A stretch of DNA of 23,928 bases. It comes from TTA-H9 sp002071415 (GTDB taxonomy: Bacteria > Bacteroidota > Bacteroidia > Bacteroidales > TTA-H9). The notes under the pieces are model-generated. The model had not been told where the DNA came from. It worked only from the letters and a program-made list of their open reading frames with translations, and searched no databases. The stretch lies in the NCBI GenBank assembly GCA_035411425.1, contig DAONSX010000037.1:1-23928 (forward strand), read 5' to 3'. The translations under genes were made by a program, and so were the position numbers. Positions 1 through 6,867 of this stretch are shown here, one piece after another (positions within the stretch are counted from its first letter, which is position 1; each line of letters opens with the position of its first letter).

Positions 1-793
1 TCTTTTTATAGCCCATGTTTCGGCCGATGGACAATTATTGCACTCCAAAGTATATTTACCTAAGTATAATAATTTTTCAAATGATGGTTGGGGAATTTGT
101 AGTACCTCGGACGGTAATGCTCTCATCGGCAGTCATGAAAGACATTCTGATACCTCAGCTTACGAAATCTGTTTATATATGCTTACCCCCCAATGTGATA
201 CTTTATGGACAAAATTCGTTCCTGGACCTGATGGGTATGGGAGTTTTGGTAATGATTTACGAAAAACTTTGGATGGTGGATTTTTAATTTGCGGCGGCTC
301 CACTTTTAATCGTTTCGATGTTTTACCTACAGTTATACGTCTCGATGCCAATGCCGACCAAATATGGGCTGAAGTTCACCCTCTCCTTAACTGTATGACC
401 TTTTTAATAAACGTAATAGAAACTTCCGATAAAGGAGCCGCTGCTATAGGAACTACCCGCTGCCCAAATGCACAAGCATTTCATATCTATTTTTTAAAAA
501 CCGATAGCCTGGGTCTGGTTACGGGGGAAAAAGAAATTTCCCTTCCTAAAACCGAAGAAGCAGAGCTCAGTATATATCCCAATCCAGTTAGAGAAAATTG
601 CCATATTCATTTTGGCCTTGGCGCAAGGCAAATTCAACTATTCAACCTTCAGGGCAAGGTGATAAGAGAATGGCTTGTGCCCCAAGGTTGTACCTTCATG
701 GATGTGTCGTTAAAAAACCTACCAACAGGAATTTATCTATTCAAAGTAACTGGAAACCAAGGAGAGAAAAGCATGAGGGTGGTAAAAATATAG
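1..793 (+). CDS. T9SS-sorted propeller-like protein, C-terminal part (5' end outside window)
   Basis: The reading frame is open from base 2 to the TAG at 791-793, so the gene starts upstream of the window. An internal ATG at 38 is not a credible start because the coding sequence continues through it. The 263 visible residues are identical to the C-terminal part of the complete gene at 1139-2632, and the DNA is identical base for base. They hold propeller-like blades with repeated 'DGG/DGN' turns and a T9SS type A sorting domain that starts at the IYPNP motif and ends in a short basic tail. Such domains direct export across the outer membrane and are cleaved or attached to the surface by the T9SS sortase. 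If this is a real tandem duplicate, the unseen N-terminus should carry the same signal peptide. An assembly artefact at a contig edge is the main alternative. Confidence 0.8.
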   Translation, partial: LFIAHVSADGQLLHSKVYLPKYNNFSNDGWGICSTSDGNALIGSHERHSDTSAYEICLYMLTPQCDTLWTKFVPGPDGYGSFGNDLRKTLDGGFLICGGSTFNRFDVLPTVIRLDANADQIWAEVHPLLNCMTFLINVIETSDKGAAAIGTTRCPNAQAFHIYFLKTDSLGLVTGEKEISLPKTEEAELSIYPNPVRENCHIHFGLGARQIQLFNLQGKVIREWLVPQGCTFMDVSLKNLPTGIYLFKVTGNQGEKSMRVVKI

Positions 794-794
794 A
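1..794. repeat. 794-bp perfect direct repeat, copy 1
   Basis: Bases 1-794 match 1840-2633 at every position when read line by line. Identity stops abruptly one base after the TAG stop codon (acaatg follows here, tacactt follows copy 2). The left end is not visible because the window begins inside the repeat. The offset between copies is 1839 bp. Confidence 0.97.
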
Positions 795-797
795 ACA

Positions 798-1142
798 ATG
801 ATTGATTATTATATCAAACGAAAAAATCTTACTTGCACTTTCAACTCTGATTTTATTTTCAGCAAAAATCCGCTTGTTAATCCTAACCCTGCTTCAGCGA
901 AAGAAATTACCCTGATTTTCAAAATCCCATTAAAAGGATACTATTCTGTTGCCATTCATTCTCTTACTGGGCAGAAATTATGCCATCAACAAATGTATTT
1001 GGATGAAACGCAGCAAATCAGCTTACACCTTCCCACTCATCTCATTCCCGGCATTTATCTCATCAGGGTCTGCGATGAGAAATTCCCCAAAATATTATCT
1101 AACTTACTTATTGTTAATAAAAACTTAAACCGTTTCTTATGA
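798..1142 (+). CDS. orphan T9SS C-terminal sorting domain protein
   Basis: This is a 114-residue ORF starting 4 bp after the upstream stop codon and overlapping the next start as ATGA (1139-1142). Residues from about 27 to the end look like a T9SS type A sorting domain: NPLVNPNP, then a strand-rich segment (GYYSVAIHSLTGQKL) and the typical PGIYLIRV closing motif. There is no signal peptide and no cargo domain in front of it, so as written it could not be exported by the Sec-T9SS route. It is most likely the tail of a larger secreted protein whose 5' part was lost or replaced when the 794-bp copy arrived. A genuine small gene is possible but less likely. Its tight spacing suggests cotranscription with the gene that follows. 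Confidence 0.6.
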   Translation: MIDYYIKRKNLTCTFNSDFIFSKNPLVNPNPASAKEITLIFKIPLKGYYSVAIHSLTGQKLCHQQMYLDETQQISLHLPTHLIPGIYLIRVCDEKFPKILSNLLIVNKNLNRFL

Positions 1143-2632
1143 AAACCCAATTAAGCTCGAAAACATTAATTTGCTTTTTTCTATTTTTATCAACATGTTT
1201 TTCTTCATTTGCTCAACAAATCTCCTTCGGAAAGGAATACTGGTATATTGAATATTACGATATTGAAGGAAGAGGAGTTGTTCAATTGCCTGATGGTGGA
1301 TATCTTTTCACAGCCAATGACAGGGTAGGTGCGCCAATAAGTACCTTTAAAACAACCCTTTTTAATATCGACTCTATTGGCAATATTCGATGGATGCAAA
1401 GAATTTCTATTCGTCCTACATGTTTGACAAATAGTATTATAATGGATTCTGACAGCACTTATTTAATTTTTGGCCAAACATGGAATCCAAAAAGTTTCGG
1501 TGCAACCTGTACTTTTATTCAAAGAAGATCAGTCGAAGATTCTTTATTATTGATGGATATTTGTCTGGGAGACATACAATATGTTGATGCCTCTTCAATG
1601 ATTTTGGCCGAAAATGGTGATATTATAGTTTGTGGCCAAGGAGTTTCCTTAGATAATCAGATAAATGGAGGATATATATGTCGTTTAAATAAAGAAGGTA
1701 ATTTACTATGGGCATCAATTATCCCTGATGGTTGCGATACTACGTATGAAGGTTTTAACAAGGTTACGCAGCTTACCGATGGCAGTTTTATGGCAACAGG
1801 TTGGTCAACATCCAGCGTAACCATCAACCTACCTTACAATCTTTTTATAGCCCATGTTTCGGCCGATGGACAATTATTGCACTCCAAAGTATATTTACCT
1901 AAGTATAATAATTTTTCAAATGATGGTTGGGGAATTTGTAGTACCTCGGACGGTAATGCTCTCATCGGCAGTCATGAAAGACATTCTGATACCTCAGCTT
2001 ACGAAATCTGTTTATATATGCTTACCCCCCAATGTGATACTTTATGGACAAAATTCGTTCCTGGACCTGATGGGTATGGGAGTTTTGGTAATGATTTACG
2101 AAAAACTTTGGATGGTGGATTTTTAATTTGCGGCGGCTCCACTTTTAATCGTTTCGATGTTTTACCTACAGTTATACGTCTCGATGCCAATGCCGACCAA
2201 ATATGGGCTGAAGTTCACCCTCTCCTTAACTGTATGACCTTTTTAATAAACGTAATAGAAACTTCCGATAAAGGAGCCGCTGCTATAGGAACTACCCGCT
2301 GCCCAAATGCACAAGCATTTCATATCTATTTTTTAAAAACCGATAGCCTGGGTCTGGTTACGGGGGAAAAAGAAATTTCCCTTCCTAAAACCGAAGAAGC
2401 AGAGCTCAGTATATATCCCAATCCAGTTAGAGAAAATTGCCATATTCATTTTGGCCTTGGCGCAAGGCAAATTCAACTATTCAACCTTCAGGGCAAGGTG
2501 ATAAGAGAATGGCTTGTGCCCCAAGGTTGTACCTTCATGGATGTGTCGTTAAAAAACCTACCAACAGGAATTTATCTATTCAAAGTAACTGGAAACCAAG
2601 GAGAGAAAAGCATGAGGGTGGTAAAAATATAG
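1139..2632 (+). CDS. secreted T9SS type A sorting domain protein with propeller-like repeats
   Basis: This 497-residue protein begins with a Sec signal peptide (basic MKTQLSSK, hydrophobic core to about residue 24, cleavage likely after SFA before QQ). The middle has at least six related segments that alternate a hydrophobic strand with a D-G-G/N turn (LPDGGYLFTA, LAENGDIIVCG, LTDGSFMATGW, TLDGGFLICGG and similar), the pattern of beta-propeller blades in many Bacteroidota secreted proteins. The last 75 or so residues form the T9SS sorting domain (IYPNP to the basic C-terminus). It should be exported and displayed on the surface or released. Its substrate or partner cannot be read from the sequence. 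The start is chosen because it gives a full signal peptide and an ATGA overlap with the upstream ORF. Its 3' half is the source or twin of the repeat at 1-794. Confidence 0.88.
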   Translation: MKTQLSSKTLICFFLFLSTCFSSFAQQISFGKEYWYIEYYDIEGRGVVQLPDGGYLFTANDRVGAPISTFKTTLFNIDSIGNIRWMQRISIRPTCLTNSIIMDSDSTYLIFGQTWNPKSFGATCTFIQRRSVEDSLLLMDICLGDIQYVDASSMILAENGDIIVCGQGVSLDNQINGGYICRLNKEGNLLWASIIPDGCDTTYEGFNKVTQLTDGSFMATGWSTSSVTINLPYNLFIAHVSADGQLLHSKVYLPKYNNFSNDGWGICSTSDGNALIGSHERHSDTSAYEICLYMLTPQCDTLWTKFVPGPDGYGSFGNDLRKTLDGGFLICGGSTFNRFDVLPTVIRLDANADQIWAEVHPLLNCMTFLINVIETSDKGAAAIGTTRCPNAQAFHIYFLKTDSLGLVTGEKEISLPKTEEAELSIYPNPVRENCHIHFGLGARQIQLFNLQGKVIREWLVPQGCTFMDVSLKNLPTGIYLFKVTGNQGEKSMRVVKI

Positions 2633-2633
2633 A
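1840..2633. repeat. 794-bp perfect direct repeat, copy 2
   Basis: This copy lies inside the complete 497-residue gene and is identical to 1-794. If the event was a simple tandem duplication, the unit is 795-2633 (1839 bp: the orphan sorting-domain ORF plus the whole propeller gene), and the sequence left of the window should continue to match leftward from 1839. Confidence 0.97.
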
Positions 2634-2692
2634 TACACTTAAACACATGGATAGGAAAAAACATGCTGTCGTTTTGACATTCAAAGGCTAAA

Positions 2693-2781
2693 ATATTGCA
2701 ATATAAATTATTGCATTATAAGCTAAAAATTTTTTTTTATAAATCGTTCAAAATTTCGAAATAGTTAGTATTATTGCAATA
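2693..2781. promoter_or_regulatory. TATTGCAATA palindromes, candidate operator region
   Basis: The 169-bp gap before the SPFH gene holds a perfect 12-bp palindrome ATATTGCAATAT at 2693-2704, a related TTATTGCATTATAA about 15 bp further on (centre near 2713), and a second perfect TATTGCAATA at 2772-2781, 22 bp before the start codon. The last site overlaps TATTATTG at 2770-2777, a one-mismatch version of the Bacteroidota -7 element. Repeated palindromes at a promoter are typical operators, and the operon encodes an Arc-like ribbon-helix-helix protein that could bind them. This is inference; AT-rich DNA gives such palindromes by chance more often than average. Confidence 0.35.
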
Positions 2782-2802
2782 TCATTTTAATATCATTTCA
2801 TT

Positions 2803-3672
2803 ATGAATCGAGAAAAATTCGTTATTCCCCTTTCGGGATATTTAGGAGTAGTTGTTACCATACTAACACTCGCTTTGGGCATACTACTATTCGTTTTCTT
2901 TCCTAATAGCGTACTTGCTATAGTAATTGGAATCATACTTTGCCTACTTACTATTTTTATGGTAGTAGGATTGCTCGTAGTAAATCCTAATGAGTCGGCC
3001 GTTTTGGTTCTGTTTGGCAAATATTCGGGAACGGTTGTAAAGAATGGTTTTTTTTGGGTTAATCCCTTTTATGTGCGCAAGAAGATTTCGCTCAGGGCGC
3101 GTAATTTGAATGCGGATCCCATCAAAGTGAACGACAAACTTGGAAATCCCATCATGATAGGAATTGTACTGGTTTGGAAAGTAAAGGACACCTACAAGGC
3201 GGCATTCGAGGTGGATGATTACCTGCAGTTTGTAGATATTCAGAGTGAAGCAGCCATTCGGAAGCTAGCTGGGCATTATCCCTATGATAATTTTGATGAT
3301 GAACAGCGTGAAACCACTTTACGCTCGGGCGGAGAGGAGGTAAATCATGTTTTGGAGCAGGAGCTCACCGAACGCCTTCAGATAGCTGGGATACAGGTTA
3401 TTGAAGCCCGCATCAGTTATTTAGCGTATTCGTCGGAGATAGCCAGTGCGATGTTGCAGCGTCAGCAAGCCACGGCTATAGTAGCTGCTCGCCATAAAAT
3501 TGTGGAAGGAGCCGTTAGCATGGTCGAAATGGCGCTCGATATGCTCTCTGAACGTCAGGTAGTTACTCTCGACAACGAACGAAAAGCCGCTATGGTAACC
3601 AACCTCATGGTAGTGCTTACCTCCGATAAAGCAGCTTCTCCCGTCGTAAATGCCGGAACCCTCTATCATTAA
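2803..3672 (+). CDS. SPFH/band-7 domain membrane protein (slipin-like)
   Basis: This 289-residue protein has two adjacent membrane segments (about residues 9-33 and 37-60) followed by an SPFH/band-7 domain. The domain starts with the family pattern NPNESAVLVLFGKYSGTVVKNGFFWVNPF and continues through the strand-rich VKVND/GIVLVWKVKD region. It ends in an alanine-rich helical stretch (ASAMLQRQQATAIVAARHKIVEGAVSM, about 224-250) that in this family promotes oligomer formation. SPFH proteins form membrane rings or scaffolds; no enzymatic activity is expected. It heads a compact set with a PH-like membrane protein and an Arc-type regulator. I do not assign a stomatin or prohibitin gene name because the sequence does not decide between subfamilies. 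Confidence 0.85.
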   Translation: MNREKFVIPLSGYLGVVVTILTLALGILLFVFFPNSVLAIVIGIILCLLTIFMVVGLLVVNPNESAVLVLFGKYSGTVVKNGFFWVNPFYVRKKISLRARNLNADPIKVNDKLGNPIMIGIVLVWKVKDTYKAAFEVDDYLQFVDIQSEAAIRKLAGHYPYDNFDDEQRETTLRSGGEEVNHVLEQELTERLQIAGIQVIEARISYLAYSSEIASAMLQRQQATAIVAARHKIVEGAVSMVEMALDMLSERQVVTLDNERKAAMVTNLMVVLTSDKAASPVVNAGTLYH

Positions 3673-3684
3673 TCCTCTCTGATA

Positions 3685-4200
3685 ATGAGAAGATTCGAAG
3701 AAATTCAGGTTTTGCGTCATATTGCTTTGGGCTGGGTACTTATGGCTGCAATTATCATCCTATTCTTCGCAGGAATTATTCAGCCCATTCTCTTTTTTTT
3801 CGATCCCGATCGAGGTAATTTGTCAATCACCGACTTCATCATAACCCTTAGTACAAGCTTAATCGTCATCAGCCTTATTCTATTTTTGTTTTTGACCATG
3901 CAATTGAAAGTAAAAATCGACGAAAAGGGAATCTCCATTGAATATCTCCCATTCTTAAAACATAAAGAATTTCGATGGGATGATATTCAGCAAGCTTATG
4001 TGAAGAAATACCATCCCATTAAGGATTATGGCGGTTGGGGATATCGGGGTTTTGGGAAGAAAAAGGCCTATAATTTAAGTGGTAGCTGGGGGATACAAAT
4101 TATGATGAAAAACGGGAAACAAATTCTCATTGGAACCAAGCAGCCCGAAAAAGTCAGGCAAGTACTTCAACATTATGGATTTGAAAATATATCCGAATAA
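3685..4200 (+). CDS. two-helix membrane protein with PH-like tail
   Basis: This 171-residue protein begins 12 bp after the SPFH stop. It has two membrane segments (about residues 13-39 and 50-73), then a soluble part with the order expected of a bacterial PH-like domain: KIDEKGISIEY, FRWDDIQQAYV, a Gly/Tyr-rich loop (GGWGYRGFG), a strand (GIQIMMKNGKQILIGT) and a final helix (PEKVRQVLQHYG). No catalytic motif is visible. Its fixed position between the SPFH gene and the Arc-like gene suggests it is a partner of the SPFH scaffold. The function is unknown, and the PH-like reading rests on pattern alone. Confidence 0.7.
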   Translation: MRRFEEIQVLRHIALGWVLMAAIIILFFAGIIQPILFFFDPDRGNLSITDFIITLSTSLIVISLILFLFLTMQLKVKIDEKGISIEYLPFLKHKEFRWDDIQQAYVKKYHPIKDYGGWGYRGFGKKKAYNLSGSWGIQIMMKNGKQILIGTKQPEKVRQVLQHYGFENISE

Positions 4201-4254
4201 ATAAAATTCATCGAATAAACATAAGATAATCGTTCTAAATATTCACTCGAAAAC

Positions 4255-4446
4255 ATGAGCACGAAAAAGGTTTTCCCATTGAGAATTTCGCCCGAAATGC
4301 TCGATACACTTCAGCAATGGGCTAATGATGAATTTAGAAGCATCAACGGTCAGATAGAATATATACTCTACGAAGCGCTTTCGAAGGCGTGCAGGTTAAA
4401 ATCAAGTAAAACTCAGCCTACTGACCCCCCTGAAGATGAGTTTTAA
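4255..4446 (+). CDS. Arc-type ribbon-helix-helix DNA-binding protein
   Basis: This 63-residue protein carries a ribbon-helix-helix fold: beta strand KKVFPLRIS, helix A (EMLDTLQQWANDEF), the RSINGQ turn, and helix B (IEYILYEALSKACR), followed by a polar tail. In the Arc/MetJ superfamily such dimers insert the paired strands into the major groove of palindromic operators. It lies 54 bp after the PH-like gene in the same direction, so it may autoregulate this set through the TATTGCAATA sites upstream of the SPFH gene. It is not next to a recognisable toxin gene, so an antitoxin role is not favoured. Confidence 0.75.
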   Translation: MSTKKVFPLRISPEMLDTLQQWANDEFRSINGQIEYILYEALSKACRLKSSKTQPTDPPEDEF

Positions 4447-4559
4447 AGAATCAGGAAAAATACGTTGTGCCAAGTTATTACGATAAATAGGAGAATCATA
4501 AATTCAAAATCTCTTTCCATCCTGAATTTTCTACTCAGAGTGATGAAGTGACCCATAAC

Positions 4560-4580
4560 GAATAAAATTTTCTTTTATTC
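4560..4580 (+). terminator. weak AT-rich hairpin after the Arc-type gene
   Basis: GAATAAAA at 4560-4567 pairs with TTTTATTC at 4573-4580 around a 5-nt loop. It lies between the end of the SPFH set and the pruA promoter and could end transcription, but the stem has no GC core and there is no clean T tract. The arms TACTCAGA (4532-4539) and TCTGAGTA (4608-4615) form an outer inverted repeat around it. Confidence 0.25.
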
Positions 4581-4618
4581 AATTTGGGAATAAAATGAGG
4601 GAAAAGTTCTGAGTATGT

Positions 4619-4649
4619 TTGTTTTTTAAAAGCGAGTTGAATATCTTTG
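4619..4649 (+). promoter_or_regulatory. Bacteroidota promoter for pruA
   Basis: TTG at 4619-4621 (-33 element) and TATCTTTG at 4642-4649 (-7 element, consensus TAnnTTTG) are separated by 20 bp, close to the spacing known for the Bacteroidota primary sigma factor. The pruA start codon follows 28 bp after the -7 element. Confidence 0.7.
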
Positions 4650-4677
4650 CAAGTCGAAAAAATAAATAATAAATTTT

Positions 4678-6318
4678 ATGAACAACGCAATTTTTATGTA
4701 TGATTTGCCTAAGAATGAGCCAATTCTTGGGTATTTACCCTGTTCACTCGAGCGAAAGGAACTGGAGAAGGAAATCCAGCGATTATCAAGTGAAGTAATT
4801 GAAATTCCGCTTATTATAGGTGGGAAAGAAATTTATACAGGGAATTTGGGCGAGGTAGTCATGCCACACAACCATTCTCATGTATTGGGCACCTATCATA
4901 AGGCAGGAGAAAAAGAAGTAAAGATGGCCATAGATGCTGCTCTTGAGGCACATAGTTATTGGACGAACGTTTCTTGGGTAGAAAGGATGAGTGTTACGCT
5001 GAAAATAGCGGAATTGATTTCGAAAAAATATCGTGCCCTCTTAAATGCTGCTACCATGCTTGGACAAAGTAAGAATATTTATCAGGCTGAGATTGATTGT
5101 GTTTGCGAAACCATTGATTTTTTGCGGTTTAATGCCTATTATATTTCAGAAGTTTACAATCATCAGCCTTTTTCCGAAAGCGGTTGTATTAACCGATTGG
5201 AATACAGGCCATTAGAAGGATTTATCTTTACAGTGTCGCCATTTAATTTTACTTCCATAGCTTCCAATTTGAACATGTCGCCGGTTTTGATGGGGAACAC
5301 GGTAGTTTGGAAACCTGCCTCCACTGCAATTCTTTCGAATTATGTGTTAATGAAGATTTACAAAGAAGCCGGCCTTCCCGATGGAGTCATCAACTTTCTG
5401 CCCGGACAAGGTTCATTTATAGGCAACATCGTCTTGAATCACCGCGATCTGGCTGGGGTTCATTTTACAGGTTCCACTGCCACTTTCAATGAATTCTGGA
5501 AAACCATTAGCCACAATATTGGTCATTACCGCTCCTATCCCAAGCTAGTGGGGGAAACCGGAGGGAAAGACTTCGTATTTCTTCATTCGAGTGCCGACAT
5601 TGATGAAGCTGCCACGGCCCTCATAAGAGGCGCTTTCGAGTATCAGGGACAAAAATGTTCGGCGGCTTCACGGGCTTATGTACCGCGATCGATATGGCCA
5701 AGTTTAAAAGATAAGATGCTTGGAATGCTCCATGAAATCAAAATAGGCGACCCCACGAATTACGAAAATTTCGTGAATGCAGTAATCGATGAAGCCTCAT
5801 TCAATAAGATAATGCATTACATCGACTACGCCAAAGGTTCTAAAGAAGCCGAAATAATCTGGGGAGGAAAGGGAGATAAATCCGTTGGTTATTTTGTCGA
5901 TCCTACCATTATCTTCACCTCCAATCCTCATTTCTTGACCATGGAAGAAGAAATTTTTGGACCCGTGCTCACGGTTTATATTTACGAAGACGATCAATTC
6001 GATGAAACACTTCGCCTTTGTGACCAAACTTCACCTTATGCTCTCACGGGTGCAGTGTTTTCGAAAGACAGAGAAGCCCTGAACCATGCTTGCCGCGTCC
6101 TTCGATATGCAGCAGGTAATTTCTATTTCAACGACAAACCAACGGGTGCGGTAGTAGGTCAACAGCCTTTTGGCGGCTCTAGGGCCAGCGGTACGAACGA
6201 TAAGGCCGGAGGACCCATCAATCTGATACGCTGGACCAGTGTTCGTACTATCAAAGAAAATCTCAATCCTCCCATTGATTATAGATATCCCTATATGGTA
6301 AATAAGGAGTGCAAGTAG
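4678..6318 (+). CDS. pruA: L-glutamate gamma-semialdehyde (1-pyrroline-5-carboxylate) dehydrogenase
   Basis: PruA oxidises L-glutamate gamma-semialdehyde, in equilibrium with 1-pyrroline-5-carboxylate, to glutamate with NAD+. This is the last step of proline and arginine breakdown. The 546-residue length fits the free-standing group of this aldehyde dehydrogenase family. Visible features are the NAD-binding segment (TVSPFNFTSIASNLNMSP, then NTVVWKPAS), the FTGST turn, the general base in VGETGGKDF (Glu293), the nucleophile in GQKCSAASR (Cys327), EEIFGPV, and the C-terminal QQPFGGSRASGTNDKAGG motif typical of this enzyme. It is monocistronic: its own promoter lies upstream and a gap follows. 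No putA or proline dehydrogenase is in the window. Confidence 0.95.
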   Translation: MNNAIFMYDLPKNEPILGYLPCSLERKELEKEIQRLSSEVIEIPLIIGGKEIYTGNLGEVVMPHNHSHVLGTYHKAGEKEVKMAIDAALEAHSYWTNVSWVERMSVTLKIAELISKKYRALLNAATMLGQSKNIYQAEIDCVCETIDFLRFNAYYISEVYNHQPFSESGCINRLEYRPLEGFIFTVSPFNFTSIASNLNMSPVLMGNTVVWKPASTAILSNYVLMKIYKEAGLPDGVINFLPGQGSFIGNIVLNHRDLAGVHFTGSTATFNEFWKTISHNIGHYRSYPKLVGETGGKDFVFLHSSADIDEAATALIRGAFEYQGQKCSAASRAYVPRSIWPSLKDKMLGMLHEIKIGDPTNYENFVNAVIDEASFNKIMHYIDYAKGSKEAEIIWGGKGDKSVGYFVDPTIIFTSNPHFLTMEEEIFGPVLTVYIYEDDQFDETLRLCDQTSPYALTGAVFSKDREALNHACRVLRYAAGNFYFNDKPTGAVVGQQPFGGSRASGTNDKAGGPINLIRWTSVRTIKENLNPPIDYRYPYMVNKECK

Positions 6319-6370
6319 TAAATGCCTTCGATTCGAAATCATATTTTTATTACTGGAGAAGAGTTCTTTT

Positions 6371-6401
6371 ATTGCGGCTGAGGCTCCGGCTCAGCCGCAA
6401 T
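6371..6401. terminator. strong GC-rich hairpin, possible terminator
   Basis: A perfect 12-bp stem (6371-6382 pairs with 6390-6401; core TTGCGGCTGAG/CTCAGCCGCAA) closes a 7-nt loop, 52 bp after the pruA stop. It could stop pruA transcripts, though the following bases (tcaatgg) give no T tract. It also abuts the stop codon of the possible minus-strand ORF at 6402-6533. The role in termination is inferred from position and stability. Confidence 0.5.
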
Positions 6402-6533
6402 TCAATGGATGAATGAGAAAAATTCCACTGCCAGATTAAATAAGAACTCGTAAAGGGCAAAATGGTTATCGGTCAGGTAGTTTTTCTGGTCTTCAGATGA
6501 TACAGCAATAAAAGCCTGATCTTTCCCATCCAT
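6402..6533 (-). CDS. possible small ORF, 43 codons, unknown
   Basis: On the minus strand an ATG at 6533 opens a 43-codon frame ending with TGA at 6404-6402, immediately before the GC-rich hairpin. The predicted peptide (MDGKDQAFIAVSSEDQ, then KNYLTDNHFALYEF and a hydrophobic end) has a mixed, protein-like composition. The open frame extends upstream to a stop near 6566, so the ORF may be the 3' remnant of a longer gene. I recognise no family and see no good promoter. A chance ORF is a real possibility. Confidence 0.3.
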   Translation of the reverse strand: MDGKDQAFIAVSSEDQKNYLTDNHFALYEFLFNLAVEFFSFIH

Positions 6534-6802
6534 CCTCCATCTTAATAATAAAATAAATCTAAGTTAGTAATCGTCGGGCATAATTAATCTCTCCTCTGAC
6601 TTATGGTGTTTTATACGCAAGGTAAAATAATGTAGTTATTTGAAGAAATGGGCATCACTGTCTTGTTCTGACAATAATATTAAAATCAGCTTCTGAAAAT
6701 TTATAATTCAATTGAAATACAAGGTTCTATATTTATCCATTGCCGCTTTTCTGTCTCTTTCGTATGTGGGATAGATCTGATAAGAATAGAAGTTGCTTCG
6801 AA
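6534..6802. other. intergenic stretch with no recognisable feature
   Basis: This is AT-rich sequence between the small minus-strand ORF and the terminator of the peptidase gene. I find no credible ORF, promoter of the TAnnTTTG type, RNA fold or repeat on either strand. Confidence 0.5.
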
Positions 6803-6836
6803 AAAATAAAAAAAACCCGTAATGATTTACGGGTTT
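6803..6836 (-). terminator. intrinsic terminator of the M3 peptidase gene
   Basis: AAACCCGTAA (6813-6822) pairs with TTACGGGTTT (6827-6836) around a TGAT loop. Read on the minus strand, the stem is followed by a T-rich tract from the A-run at 6801-6812. It lies about 31 bp beyond the stop codon of the peptidase gene, the classic position. Confidence 0.85.
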
Positions 6837-6867
6837 CAATAAGGCTAAATAAATATGGAATTGATTT

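Noticed and set aside
1..2633. The 794-bp repeat as a transposable element
   Set aside because: It is the 3' half of a T9SS gene with no transposase, terminal inverted repeats or target-site duplication visible.
2647..2691. 14-codon frame starting at ATG 2647 before the SPFH gene, as a leader peptide
   Set aside because: Too short to judge, no run of regulatory codons, and no attenuator hairpin follows it.
4255..4446. The Arc-type protein as the antitoxin of a toxin-antitoxin pair
   Set aside because: No toxin-like ORF lies beside it; the neighbours are membrane proteins, and the next gene (pruA) has its own promoter.
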